Positions 16,997 to 24,379 of a DNA stretch of 56,711 nt are shown here, piece after piece. The DNA is from DASQWC01 sp035640475 (GTDB taxonomy: Bacteria > Actinomycetota > JAICYB01), in the NCBI GenBank assembly GCA_035640475.1, contig DASQWC010000207.1, positions 1 through 56,711 on the forward strand. Reading direction: 5' to 3'. Each line of letters begins with the position of its first letter. Position 1 is the first letter of the stretch. Position numbers and translations under genes: made by a program. A model generated the notes under the pieces. The model was not told where the DNA came from, did no database searches, and worked only from the letters and a program-made list of their open reading frames with translations.

Positions 16997-17242
16997 GTGG
17001 AAGTTGTCTTCGGAGTAGAAGCCACCGAGCGCGGGTTACGGGTCGAGCTCGAAGAAAAGGAAGTGGAAGCGCTCCGCAAGAAGATCGAAGGCATCTTCGA
17101 GGACGGCGCGACCGGCCAGATCCTCTGGATCACCGACCGCAACGGTCGCGTCCTCGGGATCCCCGTCGGCAAGCTCGTCTACATCGAGCTCGGCGCCGAC
17201 AAGGCCGAGCGCCGCGTAGGGTTCTCAGCGAAGACCGGCTAG
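16997..17242 (+). CDS. DUF3107 small conserved protein
   Basis: An 81-residue protein matching the short actinobacterial DUF3107 family (Rv3208A-like). It begins MEVVFGVEATERGL and ends with VYIELGADKAERRVGF, the conserved tail. The fold is a small alpha/beta unit and the function is unknown. The start is GTG 16997, 6 nt behind a -10 hexamer. The ThDP enzyme gene begins 3 nt after the stop, so the two are likely co-transcribed. Confidence 0.82.
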   Translation: MEVVFGVEATERGLRVELEEKEVEALRKKIEGIFEDGATGQILWITDRNGRVLGIPVGKLVYIELGADKAERRVGFSAKTG

Positions 17243-17245
17243 ACC

Positions 17246-18919
17246 GTGCGCGCCGCCGACGCGGTCCTGCGCTACATCGAAGGTGAAGGCGTCTCCTACG
17301 TCTTCGGCAATCCGGGCACGACCGAGGTCCATTTCATGGACGCGATGGTCGACTCGTCTCTCGAGTTCGTCCTGTGCCTCCAGGAGAACGTTGCCGTTGC
17401 GGCCGCCGACGGGCTTGCTCAAGCCACGAGACGGGCACAAGTCGTCAACCTTCACACCGGGCCCGGCGTCGCGCAGGCGATGTCGTCGATCTACATGGCC
17501 GCCAAGCACCGGGCGCCGGTCGTCGTCACCGCCGGCAACGAAGACACGCGATTCGCTTTCACAGAGCCGCTCCTGAGAGCCGAGCTGATCGACATGACGA
17601 AGCCCCTCGTGAAGTGGGGATACGAGACCACCGACGTCGACGACGTCATCCCGTCGTTGCGGCGCGCGTTCAAGGTGGCGCAGACGCCGCCGCAAGGCCC
17701 CGTGCTCGTGTCCTGGCCGATGGACGTCCTCGCGCGCGAGGTCTCCGACGACATCGATCTCCGGCCGGCTGACGTGCCGGCACCCCCGGCCCCCGATCCG
17801 GCCGCCGTCGAGCGGGCGGCGCAGCTGCTCGCCGGGGCGAGCAATCCCTGCTTCATCGCCGGCGATGACGTCGGACGCACCCGGGCCGAGGGCGGTCTTG
17901 CGTCGCTCGCTCAGACCGTGGGGGCCAAGGTGTTCACTGCGCCCCTCGCACTCCAGCAGAATTTCCCGAACCGGCACCCGCTGTCCGCGGGAGGGATCCC
18001 TCCCTTCCCGAATCTTGCGCGTGCGTTTCTCGCTGCACACGACGTCATCGTTCTGGTCGGGGCGCGCGCGCTGTTCCTCTACTACTACCAACCGACCGAT
18101 CCGATCCCGCCCGAGGCAGCGTTGGTGCATGCGCATCCCGATCCGTGGGAGCTCGGAAAGAACTATCCGACCGAGGTTGGGATCGTCTCGACGTCCGACC
18201 GGTTCGTCGATGCGTTGAGCGCCGCCGTCGGTGACTGGTCGTCCGATGCAAAGGCTCGCGCCGCCGAGCGCAGCGAGAAGCTCGTCGCCGAAGGGCAAGG
18301 AAAGGACGGCACGACGGCAGCGTGGGCTGCGGACGAACGACAGAAGACGCCCCTGACATCGGTCGGGATCATGGCCTCGGTTCTGGAGCACATCGGCGAG
18401 ACGCCGGCCTCCTACGTCGACGAATCGGTCACCAACTCACTCGGGACACGCGCCGTTCCCGACCTTGCCGACTCCGACAGCGCGTTCGGCCACAAGGGCG
18501 GTGCACTCGGCTGGGGTGTCGGCGCCGCCGTCGGCGTCGCGCTCGCGTTCCCCGATCGCCGGATCGTGTGCACGCTGGGCGACGGCGCAATCATGTACTG
18601 CCCGCAGGCGCTCTACACGGCGGCCCGCCACAAGCTGCCGATCCTCTATCTGGTGATGAACAACGGCGGCTACGCGATCATCAAGTCGGGCACGCGCGCG
18701 CAAAAGCAGCGCGCATACGAGACCGACACCTACGTCGGCATGGACATCACGAACCCCGAGATCGACTTCGTGTCGCTCGCGCGGGGCCTCGGGCTGGGAT
18801 CGGCGGTGGCTTCCACGCCGCGCGAGGTCGATTCCGCCGTGAAGAGCGCACTCGAGCACGACGGACCGTTCCTGATCGACTGCAAGCTCGAGAACGCGAT
18901 CCCGGACCTGCCGTTCTAG
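17246..18919 (+). CDS. ThDP-dependent enzyme, benzoylformate decarboxylase/acetolactate synthase-like
   Basis: A 557-residue three-domain thiamine diphosphate enzyme. The N-terminal PYR domain has FGNPGTTEVHF, whose Glu activates the cofactor. The middle domain follows, and the C-terminal PP domain has the GDG...NN cofactor motif (TLGDGAIMY to LVMNNGGYAI). The NPGTTE signature and overall length fit benzoylformate decarboxylase or other 2-oxoacid decarboxylases more than acetolactate synthase, but the substrate is not set by what can be seen. The GTG start lies 3 nt after the DUF3107 stop. Confidence 0.85.
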   Translation: MRAADAVLRYIEGEGVSYVFGNPGTTEVHFMDAMVDSSLEFVLCLQENVAVAAADGLAQATRRAQVVNLHTGPGVAQAMSSIYMAAKHRAPVVVTAGNEDTRFAFTEPLLRAELIDMTKPLVKWGYETTDVDDVIPSLRRAFKVAQTPPQGPVLVSWPMDVLAREVSDDIDLRPADVPAPPAPDPAAVERAAQLLAGASNPCFIAGDDVGRTRAEGGLASLAQTVGAKVFTAPLALQQNFPNRHPLSAGGIPPFPNLARAFLAAHDVIVLVGARALFLYYYQPTDPIPPEAALVHAHPDPWELGKNYPTEVGIVSTSDRFVDALSAAVGDWSSDAKARAAERSEKLVAEGQGKDGTTAAWAADERQKTPLTSVGIMASVLEHIGETPASYVDESVTNSLGTRAVPDLADSDSAFGHKGGALGWGVGAAVGVALAFPDRRIVCTLGDGAIMYCPQALYTAARHKLPILYLVMNNGGYAIIKSGTRAQKQRAYETDTYVGMDITNPEIDFVSLARGLGLGSAVASTPREVDSAVKSALEHDGPFLIDCKLENAIPDLPF

Positions 18920-18935
18920 GCCGGCGCCAAATCGG

Positions 18936-18941
18936 TACGCT
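18936..18941 (+). promoter_or_regulatory. -10 element (TACGCT)
   Basis: TACGCT ends 9 nt before GTG 18951 of the ABC transporter gene; no ribosome-binding site is visible. Confidence 0.45.
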
Positions 18942-18950
18942 ACAGCTCCG

Positions 18951-19949
18951 GTGTCACGTTCAATCATCACTGCAGACGGCCTTGTGAAGGCCTACGGACC
19001 GGTCACGGCGGTCGACGGGGTGTCCTTCGAGGTCAAGGAGGGCGAGGTCTTCGGCTTCCTCGGCCCCAACGGCGCCGGGAAGACGACGACGATCTCGATG
19101 CTGTGCACCCTGCTCAACCCGACGGCCGGCTCGGCGACCGTCAACGGGTTCGACATCGTCCGCGAGCGCGACGAGGTGCGGTCCTCGATCGGCATCGTCT
19201 TCCAGGACCCCTCGCTCGATTCGTATCTGACCGGGTTCGAGAACATGCGCTTCCACGCGGCGGTCTACGGGGTGCCGCGGGAAACCGCGCGGACGCGAAT
19301 CAAGAGCTTGATGGAGATCGTCGATCTGTGGGACCGGCGCAAGGATCAGGTCCTGACCTACTCCGGCGGCATGCGCCGGCGCCTCGAGGTCGCGCGCGGG
19401 CTCGTCCACTACCCCACGGTTCTGTTCCTGGACGAACCGACGATCGGGCTCGATCCGCAGTCGCGAAAACATCTTTGGAACTACGTGCTCGATCTCGCGA
19501 AGAAAGAGAACATCACGATCTTCCTCACAACCCACTACCTGGACGAGGCCGAGCACTGCGATCGCATCGCGATCATCGACCACGGCAAGATCATTGCGCT
19601 CGACACACCGAACGGGCTCAAGCGCTCGGTGGGCGGCGACGCGCTGACGCTGCGCACAGCCGACGACGACAAGGCCATCCGTTTACTCAAGTCGAAGCTC
19701 AAGCTCGACCCGCACGCAGTCTCCGGCGGCGGGATCCACGTGGCCGTTCGCAACGGCGACGCAGCGATCCCGAAGATCCTCAAGTCGATCCCGTTCGAGG
19801 TTCACTCGGTGACGCTGACGCGGCCGACGCTCGACGACGTCTTCATCGAGCTCACCGGTCGTCAGCTGCGGGACGAGCAAGGTGACATGATGGCCGGGTT
19901 CCGGTCGGCGATGGCGTCGAGAACACGCCAAGGAAGGCCGATGATGTAG
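18951..19949 (+). CDS. ABC exporter ATP-binding protein (DrrA-like)
   Basis: A 332-residue ATPase subunit. Walker A is FLGPNGAGKTTT, the Q-loop VFQDPSLDSYLTG, the signature YSGGMRRRLEVARG, Walker B VLFLDEPTIGLDP and the H-loop LTTHYLDEAEHCD. The C-terminal extension (RPTLDDVFIELTGR) is typical of the DrrA drug-exporter group. It energises export through the permease encoded by the next gene, whose ATG directly follows its stop. The exported compound is unknown. Confidence 0.93.
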   Translation: MSRSIITADGLVKAYGPVTAVDGVSFEVKEGEVFGFLGPNGAGKTTTISMLCTLLNPTAGSATVNGFDIVRERDEVRSSIGIVFQDPSLDSYLTGFENMRFHAAVYGVPRETARTRIKSLMEIVDLWDRRKDQVLTYSGGMRRRLEVARGLVHYPTVLFLDEPTIGLDPQSRKHLWNYVLDLAKKENITIFLTTHYLDEAEHCDRIAIIDHGKIIALDTPNGLKRSVGGDALTLRTADDDKAIRLLKSKLKLDPHAVSGGGIHVAVRNGDAAIPKILKSIPFEVHSVTLTRPTLDDVFIELTGRQLRDEQGDMMAGFRSAMASRTRQGRPMM

Positions 19950-20906
19950 ATGGCCAAGTCGCAACAGCGCCGACCAAAGACAAAAGCTGGGACTCGACCG
20001 CCGAGCAAACGGAGGACCACAGCCGCGAAGCGCGACGCCGGAGGCGTCGCGGGGGGTTCGGGGGGGCGCAGTGTTGCCCCCCCGATCAGAGCGGGAGCAC
20101 GCGGGAGCGCGCAAAAGTCGGCAACCATCCACTTCACCGGCGCGTTCAGCATCTGGCAGCGGGAGCTCGTCCGGTTCTTCCGCGAGCGCTCGCGCGCCAT
20201 CACGTCGTTCGTCCAGCCATTGCTCTACCTGCTCGTCTTCGGCTCCGGGCTCGCGACCGTCGTCAATCAGTCGGCGATCGCCGGAGTGAATTTCCGCGTC
20301 TTCCTTTTGCCCGGCGTCATCGTGATGACGACGCTCTTCACGTCGATGTTCAGCGGGATGTCGATCGTCTGGGACCGGGAGTTCGGGTTCCTGAAAGAGA
20401 TTCTCGTGTCCCCGGTCTCGCGTCCGGCCGTCATCGCGGGAAAGGTCGCCGGCGGTGCGACGACGGCGGCCATGCAGGGCCTGGCGATCTTGATCTTCTC
20501 GCCGATCATCGGGCTGAGCCTGAACTTCGTGAACGCGCTCAAGGTCATCCCAGCACTGATCGTCTTCGCGCTTGCGGTGAACCTCCTCGGCGTGGCCATC
20601 GCATCGCGTACGCAGACGATGCAGGCGTTTTTCGTCATCCAGAACTTCGTGATGCTGCCAATGCTCTTCTTGTCGGGATCGATCTATCCGCTGCGCGGTG
20701 CGCCGGTGTGGCTTCGCATCGGTGCCGCATTCGATCCCGCGACATACGCAGTGGACGCGATCCGGGCGTCGCTCCTGCCGGTCTACTCACACGTACGGCT
20801 GAGCGACACGTTCCGCCTGAACTACGGCATGGACATCGGCATCATCGCGATCCTGGCCGTCGCGCTGTTCGTCTTCGCCGTCCGCGGTATCAACCGCCAG
20901 CCGTAG
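19950..20906 (+). CDS. ABC-2 type permease (DrrB-like) with repeat-derived N-terminal insert
   Basis: A 318-residue membrane component of the exporter. Residues ~60-318 are a normal ABC-2 permease with about six transmembrane helices (SFVQPLLYLLVFGSGLATVV, LPMLFLSGSIYPLRGAPVWL). The first ~60 residues are an unusual, very basic, low-complexity cytoplasmic extension. Residues 34-56 (AGGSGGRSVAPPIRAGARG and on) are encoded by a copy of a GC-rich palindromic repeat also found between genes at 6183. The extension is probably dispensable for transport (inference). The 3' end overlaps the convergent PHP gene by 17 nt. Confidence 0.9.
   Translation: MAKSQQRRPKTKAGTRPPSKRRTTAAKRDAGGVAGGSGGRSVAPPIRAGARGSAQKSATIHFTGAFSIWQRELVRFFRERSRAITSFVQPLLYLLVFGSGLATVVNQSAIAGVNFRVFLLPGVIVMTTLFTSMFSGMSIVWDREFGFLKEILVSPVSRPAVIAGKVAGGATTAAMQGLAILIFSPIIGLSLNFVNALKVIPALIVFALAVNLLGVAIASRTQTMQAFFVIQNFVMLPMLFLSGSIYPLRGAPVWLRIGAAFDPATYAVDAIRASLLPVYSHVRLSDTFRLNYGMDIGIIAILAVALFVFAVRGINRQP
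20049..20116. repeat. GC-rich palindromic dispersed repeat, copy B (inside a gene)
   Basis: This copy begins GCGGGGGGTTCGGGGGGGCG and shares with copy A (6183-6261) the GTTCGGGGGG arm, the CCCCCGATCA arm and the GGGAGCRCGCGGGAGCGCGC tail. It has a short 4-nt loop (TGTT) where copy A has 19 nt. It is read in frame as residues 34-56 of the ABC-2 permease. Confidence 0.75.
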
Positions 20907-21735
20907 CGAGCGCCCGCAGGCGCCGGAAGCTCTCCTCCGACGTGGTCCAGCCCCCGAGCGTGTGCTCGGGCAAGCCGTGCCAGTCCGAGCCCCCGGTCGT
21001 GACGAGTCCGTACTCGTCGGCGATGACCCGGAGACGGTCCCGGATGAGCGGCGGGTGGTCTGGATGGTCGACCTCGAGTCCGGCAAGGCCGGCCTGCGCA
21101 AGCTCGCTCACGATGCGATCCTCCAGCACGCTCGTCTCACCTTCGTGGTGCGAGACGCCCGGGTGAGCGAGCACCGCGACGCCGCCGGCTGATCGGATCA
21201 GCTCGATCGATTCAGCCGACGTCAGCGCTTCGCGAGCGACGAACGCGCGGCCCCCGTCCCCGATGAACTCCTCCGTAAACGCGCCGCGAACGCTGCCGAC
21301 GTACCCGTGCGCGACCAGCGCGCGAGCGATGTGCGGCCGCGCGATAACGTCGCCACCCGCCTGTGCCTCGATGTCGGCCATCGTGATGCTGTACCCCAGC
21401 TCCTGAAGTAGGTCGACGATCGCCCGCGCCCGCTGCAAGCGTTGCTTGCGCATGCGCTCGATGGCACTCCTGAGGCGGTCATTGCCGGTATCGACGAAGT
21501 AGCCGAGCACGTGCAGCTCGCGTCCATCGTGACGCGTCGAAAGCTCGATCCCCGCAACGACTTCCACGCCGACCTGCGCACCGACCGAAGCTGCCGATGC
21601 GACTCCCCCGACCGTGTCGTGATCGGTTACAGCTACGACATCGACGCCGCGTTCCGCCGCGTGACGCGCGAGCTCGGCAGGCTCCACAGTTCCGTCTGAC
21701 GCCGTCGTATGACAGTGAAGATCGATGACCCGCAC
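20890..21735 (-). CDS. PHP-domain phosphoesterase (TrpH/RNase AM-like)
   Basis: A 281-residue polymerase-and-histidinol-phosphatase domain protein. Metal-binding motifs are IDLHCHTTASDGT at the N-terminus, VAVTDHDTVGG, AGIELSTRHDGRELHVLGY, RPHIARALV, LAHPGVSHHE and GSDWHG. These match the stand-alone PHP proteins related to E. coli YciV (RNase AM), which process nucleotides or short RNAs such as 3',5'-bisphosphonucleosides. The GTG start lies 5 nt after a TAGAGT -10-like element that overlaps the -10 of the divergent dodecin gene. Confidence 0.88.
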   Translation of the reverse strand: MRVIDLHCHTTASDGTVEPAELARHAAERGVDVVAVTDHDTVGGVASAASVGAQVGVEVVAGIELSTRHDGRELHVLGYFVDTGNDRLRSAIERMRKQRLQRARAIVDLLQELGYSITMADIEAQAGGDVIARPHIARALVAHGYVGSVRGAFTEEFIGDGGRAFVAREALTSAESIELIRSAGGVAVLAHPGVSHHEGETSVLEDRIVSELAQAGLAGLEVDHPDHPPLIRDRLRVIADEYGLVTTGGSDWHGLPEHTLGGWTTSEESFRRLRALATAGG

Positions 21736-21739
21736 GGGC

Positions 21740-21746
21740 TACTCTA
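21740..21746. promoter_or_regulatory. Overlapping divergent -10 elements
   Basis: TACTCTA offers TACTCT on the plus strand for the dodecin gene (24 nt before its ATG, with its own ribosome-binding site). It offers TAGAGT on the minus strand for the PHP gene (5 nt before its start). The layout repeats that at 8661-8667. Confidence 0.4.
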
Positions 21747-21769
21747 GGCGCTTCGATAAGGAGGGGCGG

Positions 21770-21985
21770 ATGACGGTAACGAAGACGATCGACCTGTCCG
21801 GTCAGTCGAGCGACTCTCTGGAAGCGGCCATCGAGACGGCGATCTCGCGCGCGGCGCTGACGATCTCCGACGTAACGGAGTTCGAGGTCGATCGCGTCAG
21901 CGGAACCGTCAAAGATGGACGCGTCGACAACTATCGCGTCTGGCTGAAAGTGACGTTCGTCGTCAAGGAGCGACTCCACGAGTAA
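21770..21985 (+). CDS. Dodecin-family protein lacking the flavin-stacking Trp
   Basis: A 71-residue protein with the dodecin pattern: one helix between beta strands (SLEAAIETAISRAALTISDV), then FEVDRVSGTVKDG and the closing strand YRVWLKVTFVVKE. Dodecins form hollow dodecamers that store or buffer flavin. In flavin-binding members a Trp just before FEV stacks on the isoalloxazine ring; here that position is Glu (TEFEV), so flavin binding is doubtful. ATG 21770 follows a good AGGAGGGG ribosome-binding site, which overrides the longer open frame upstream. Confidence 0.85.
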   Translation: MTVTKTIDLSGQSSDSLEAAIETAISRAALTISDVTEFEVDRVSGTVKDGRVDNYRVWLKVTFVVKERLHE

Positions 21986-22001
21986 TCGCCCGTACTTCGC
22001 G

Positions 22002-22973
22002 ATGCCCTTCCCGGGTATCTTTCGGCTGACGTGCTCGACACCGTTGGCCGGGCTCCCGCATGTGCACGTCTACATGGCCGAGGGAGCCGAAGGCGGACTC
22101 GTCGTCTTCGACACGGCAATGCCGTACGACGACTCGTTCGACCGGATCCTCCAAGGGATCGAATGGATGGGACGAACACCCGCCGACATCGAGCGGATCT
22201 ACCTCACGCACGCACATCCAGATCACTTCGGTTGCGCGGGATTGCTGCAAGACACGTCCGGCGCACCCGTCGTGTGCCATCCGCTGGCGAAACAGACACT
22301 GGAAGCGATGGGCAACCCGGATCCGGAGCGCTGGCGATCGCGGATGTCCATATACACCGAGCACGGCTGGGCGTCCGAAGAGATGATCGAGAGCCGCATG
22401 GCTACGACGTTCTCGTCAATGCGCCTTCCGTCGAATATGACGACGATCGATGAGGGGGACACGATCTCATTCGCCGGCGGGACGTGGGACATCTACTGGA
22501 CGCCGGGACACGAAGAAGGTCACGTCGTGTTTCATCGCCCGACCGACGGCGTTCTCATCGTCGGCGACACGGTTCTCGGGAAGATCACGCCACACATCGG
22601 ATGGATGGATCAGCCCGCAGACCCGCTCGGCCAGTTTCTCGATTCCTTGGACAAGGTCGCATCGCTCGAGCCGTCGCTCGTGCTGCCCGGACACGGGCGG
22701 CCCTTCGAACAGGGAGCCGAACGAGCGCGCACGATCAAGGCGCACCACGATCAGCGCCTGCGCCGGTGCATCGAGATCATGCTCAGGAAGGGCCCGTGCA
22801 GCGCGATGGACGTCGCGCGCGACCTCTTCGACCGAGAGCTGATGTTCTTCGAGGAACGGCTTGCGCTCGCCGAGACCCTCTCTCACCTCGAGAACCTGCG
22901 CCTGCGCGGGCGGGTGCACCGCGGGCTCGTGGACGGTATCTGGCAATACGAAGTTCATAGGCTGATCCCGTAA
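22002..22973 (+). CDS. Metallo-beta-lactamase-fold hydrolase
   Basis: A 323-residue MBL-fold protein. The metal ligands are in LTHAHPDHFG, TPGHEEGHVVFH, VGDTVLG and LPGHGRPF. A C-terminal helical extension (~235-323, with ALAETLSHLENLRLRGRVHR) resembles the winged-helix tail of MBL hydrolases related to LACTB2-type proteins. Candidate substrates are thioesters, lactones or nucleic acids; sequence does not decide. It begins 16 nt after the dodecin stop. Confidence 0.87.
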   Translation: MPFPGIFRLTCSTPLAGLPHVHVYMAEGAEGGLVVFDTAMPYDDSFDRILQGIEWMGRTPADIERIYLTHAHPDHFGCAGLLQDTSGAPVVCHPLAKQTLEAMGNPDPERWRSRMSIYTEHGWASEEMIESRMATTFSSMRLPSNMTTIDEGDTISFAGGTWDIYWTPGHEEGHVVFHRPTDGVLIVGDTVLGKITPHIGWMDQPADPLGQFLDSLDKVASLEPSLVLPGHGRPFEQGAERARTIKAHHDQRLRRCIEIMLRKGPCSAMDVARDLFDRELMFFEERLALAETLSHLENLRLRGRVHRGLVDGIWQYEVHRLIP

Positions 22974-22992
22974 TTGGTGGGATTGTGGATGT

Positions 22993-23433
22993 GTGAGAGC
23001 GTGGGCCGTTGCCTTGGTCGCGCTGATCGCGGCTGCAGCCGCTGTGACCGGCGCGATCCTCATTCCAGCCGACGATGCGCGCCGAGAGAACACCGTCGGA
23101 AATGTCGACGGCGACGGTCCTGCCTTCACCGTGATCGGCGGCGACGGCCGGCCGGCCAAGTCTCCGGCGCCGACGGCGTCGGCGGCACCCGGCGCGGAGG
23201 GCGGTTCGACGGGAACGCCCTCTCGTTCGGGCGGTTCCGGCGATTCCGGGCGCCGGACGCGCGGATCCTCGATCGACGTGACCAACGGCGAGTTCGCGGA
23301 AAGCTCGGACGAGGACGAGCGCGAAGCCGAGCTTGAAGCCGAGGAAGAGGAAGCAAAGCAGAAGGCAGAGGAAGAGGCCGACGAGCAACGGTGTGAGGAG
23401 AAGAAAGAAAGAAACAAAGACGCCGATTGCTGA
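22993..23433 (+). CDS. Secreted or membrane-anchored charged protein
   Basis: A 146-residue protein with an N-terminal signal or anchor helix (VALVALIAAAAAVTGAILIP). A Gly/Ser/Pro-rich middle follows, and then a very acidic Glu/Lys C-terminus (REAELEAEEEEAKQKAEEEA) predicted to be coiled coil or disordered. The last residues include two cysteines. No family is recognised. It starts at GTG 22993, 20 nt after the hydrolase gene, and its end overlaps the methyltransferase start by 41 nt, suggesting an operon. Confidence 0.6.
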   Translation: MRAWAVALVALIAAAAAVTGAILIPADDARRENTVGNVDGDGPAFTVIGGDGRPAKSPAPTASAAPGAEGGSTGTPSRSGGSGDSGRRTRGSSIDVTNGEFAESSDEDEREAELEAEEEEAKQKAEEEADEQRCEEKKERNKDADC

Positions 23434-24184
23434 CGCCGTCCACCCGACGGCCGCTCGTGGCTTCAACGACGGAGTCGTCTACGAGCAAGGACGGCCGAGC
23501 TATCCACCCGAGGCAGTAACAGCGCTCAATATCTCGCCCCCGCACACGGTCGTCGATCTCGGCTGCGGCACCGGCAAGTTCACACGTCTGTTGACACCGA
23601 CGGGAGCCCGGATCATCGGCATCGAGCCGCTCGCCATCATGAACGAGATGTTCAGGACGACGTGTCCAAACGTCACGCTCTTGACCGGGGTCGCCGAACG
23701 GCTGCCGTTGCGCGCCTGCGCCGTCGACCTCATCACGTGCGCGTCGGCTTTTCACTGGTTCGATCACGAACGTGCCCTTCCGGAGCTTCACCGCGTGCTT
23801 CGAACGGCCGGCAGACTTGCAATCATCTGGAATCGCCGCGACAAGTTGGCCGGATGGCCGGCAGAATTCTTCGCGATCACGGAGCAGTATCGCGGCGATA
23901 CGCCCGGCTACCGGTCGAACGCCTGGCGCGACGCGATCGACGGATCGGCGCTCTTCGGACCGATCGAAGAGCGCTGGTTCGACAACGTCCAGCACGCCGA
24001 TCTCGACGGTCTCCTTGCGCGCGTGGAGTCGATCTCGTTCATCGAGACGCTCCCGGCCTCAGAGAAGGCGGCCGTCATTGCGCGAGCCCGTGAGTTCCTC
24101 GTCACTCACCCGGATACCCGGGGACGCGAGCATTTCGAGCTTCCGTATCACACTGCGCTGTACGTGACACGTCGGCTGAACTGA
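23393..24184 (+). CDS. Class I SAM-dependent methyltransferase
   Basis: A 263-residue methyltransferase of the UbiE/Methyltransf_11 type. Motif I is VVDLGCGTGKFTRLL, the acidic residue after strand 2 is in IIGIEPL, and SAFHWFDHERALPELHRVLR with LAIIWNRRD forms the later motifs. The substrate is unknown. The start is uncertain: GTG 23393 gives a short basic leader before the fold, while an ATG at 23333 would add 20 very basic residues that are simply the opposite reading of the preceding gene's Glu-rich tail. Confidence 0.85.
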   Translation: MRRRKKETKTPIADAVHPTAARGFNDGVVYEQGRPSYPPEAVTALNISPPHTVVDLGCGTGKFTRLLTPTGARIIGIEPLAIMNEMFRTTCPNVTLLTGVAERLPLRACAVDLITCASAFHWFDHERALPELHRVLRTAGRLAIIWNRRDKLAGWPAEFFAITEQYRGDTPGYRSNAWRDAIDGSALFGPIEERWFDNVQHADLDGLLARVESISFIETLPASEKAAVIARAREFLVTHPDTRGREHFELPYHTALYVTRRLN

Positions 24185-24199
24185 CTACACTCCGACGCG

Positions 24200-24379
24200 A
24201 TGCGCGACGCGATTACAGCACTCGAGGCGGCGCTGGCCGAGCTCGAGCATGCTCGTGCGGAACTTCCCGAGGATCTGCGCGCGGACCTCGACGAGATCAT
24301 CGGTCAAGCAAAAGCCGTGCTTCAGTCGCTCGAGCGGTCGCCTAGTTCGGACGAAGACCCAGCTGCCGGGACAGAATGA
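24200..24379 (+). CDS. Small helical (coiled-coil) protein
   Basis: A 59-residue protein, almost entirely predicted helix (ITALEAALAELEHARAELPE, DLDEIIGQAKAVLQSLERS). It starts at ATG 24200, 8 nt after a TACACT hexamer (24186-24191), the same spacing class as the other leaderless genes here. Its last 38 nt overlap the end of the convergent acyl-CoA dehydrogenase gene. Codon usage looks coding (G or C mostly in third position). No family is recognised. Confidence 0.6.
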   Translation: MRDAITALEAALAELEHARAELPEDLRADLDEIIGQAKAVLQSLERSPSSDEDPAAGTE

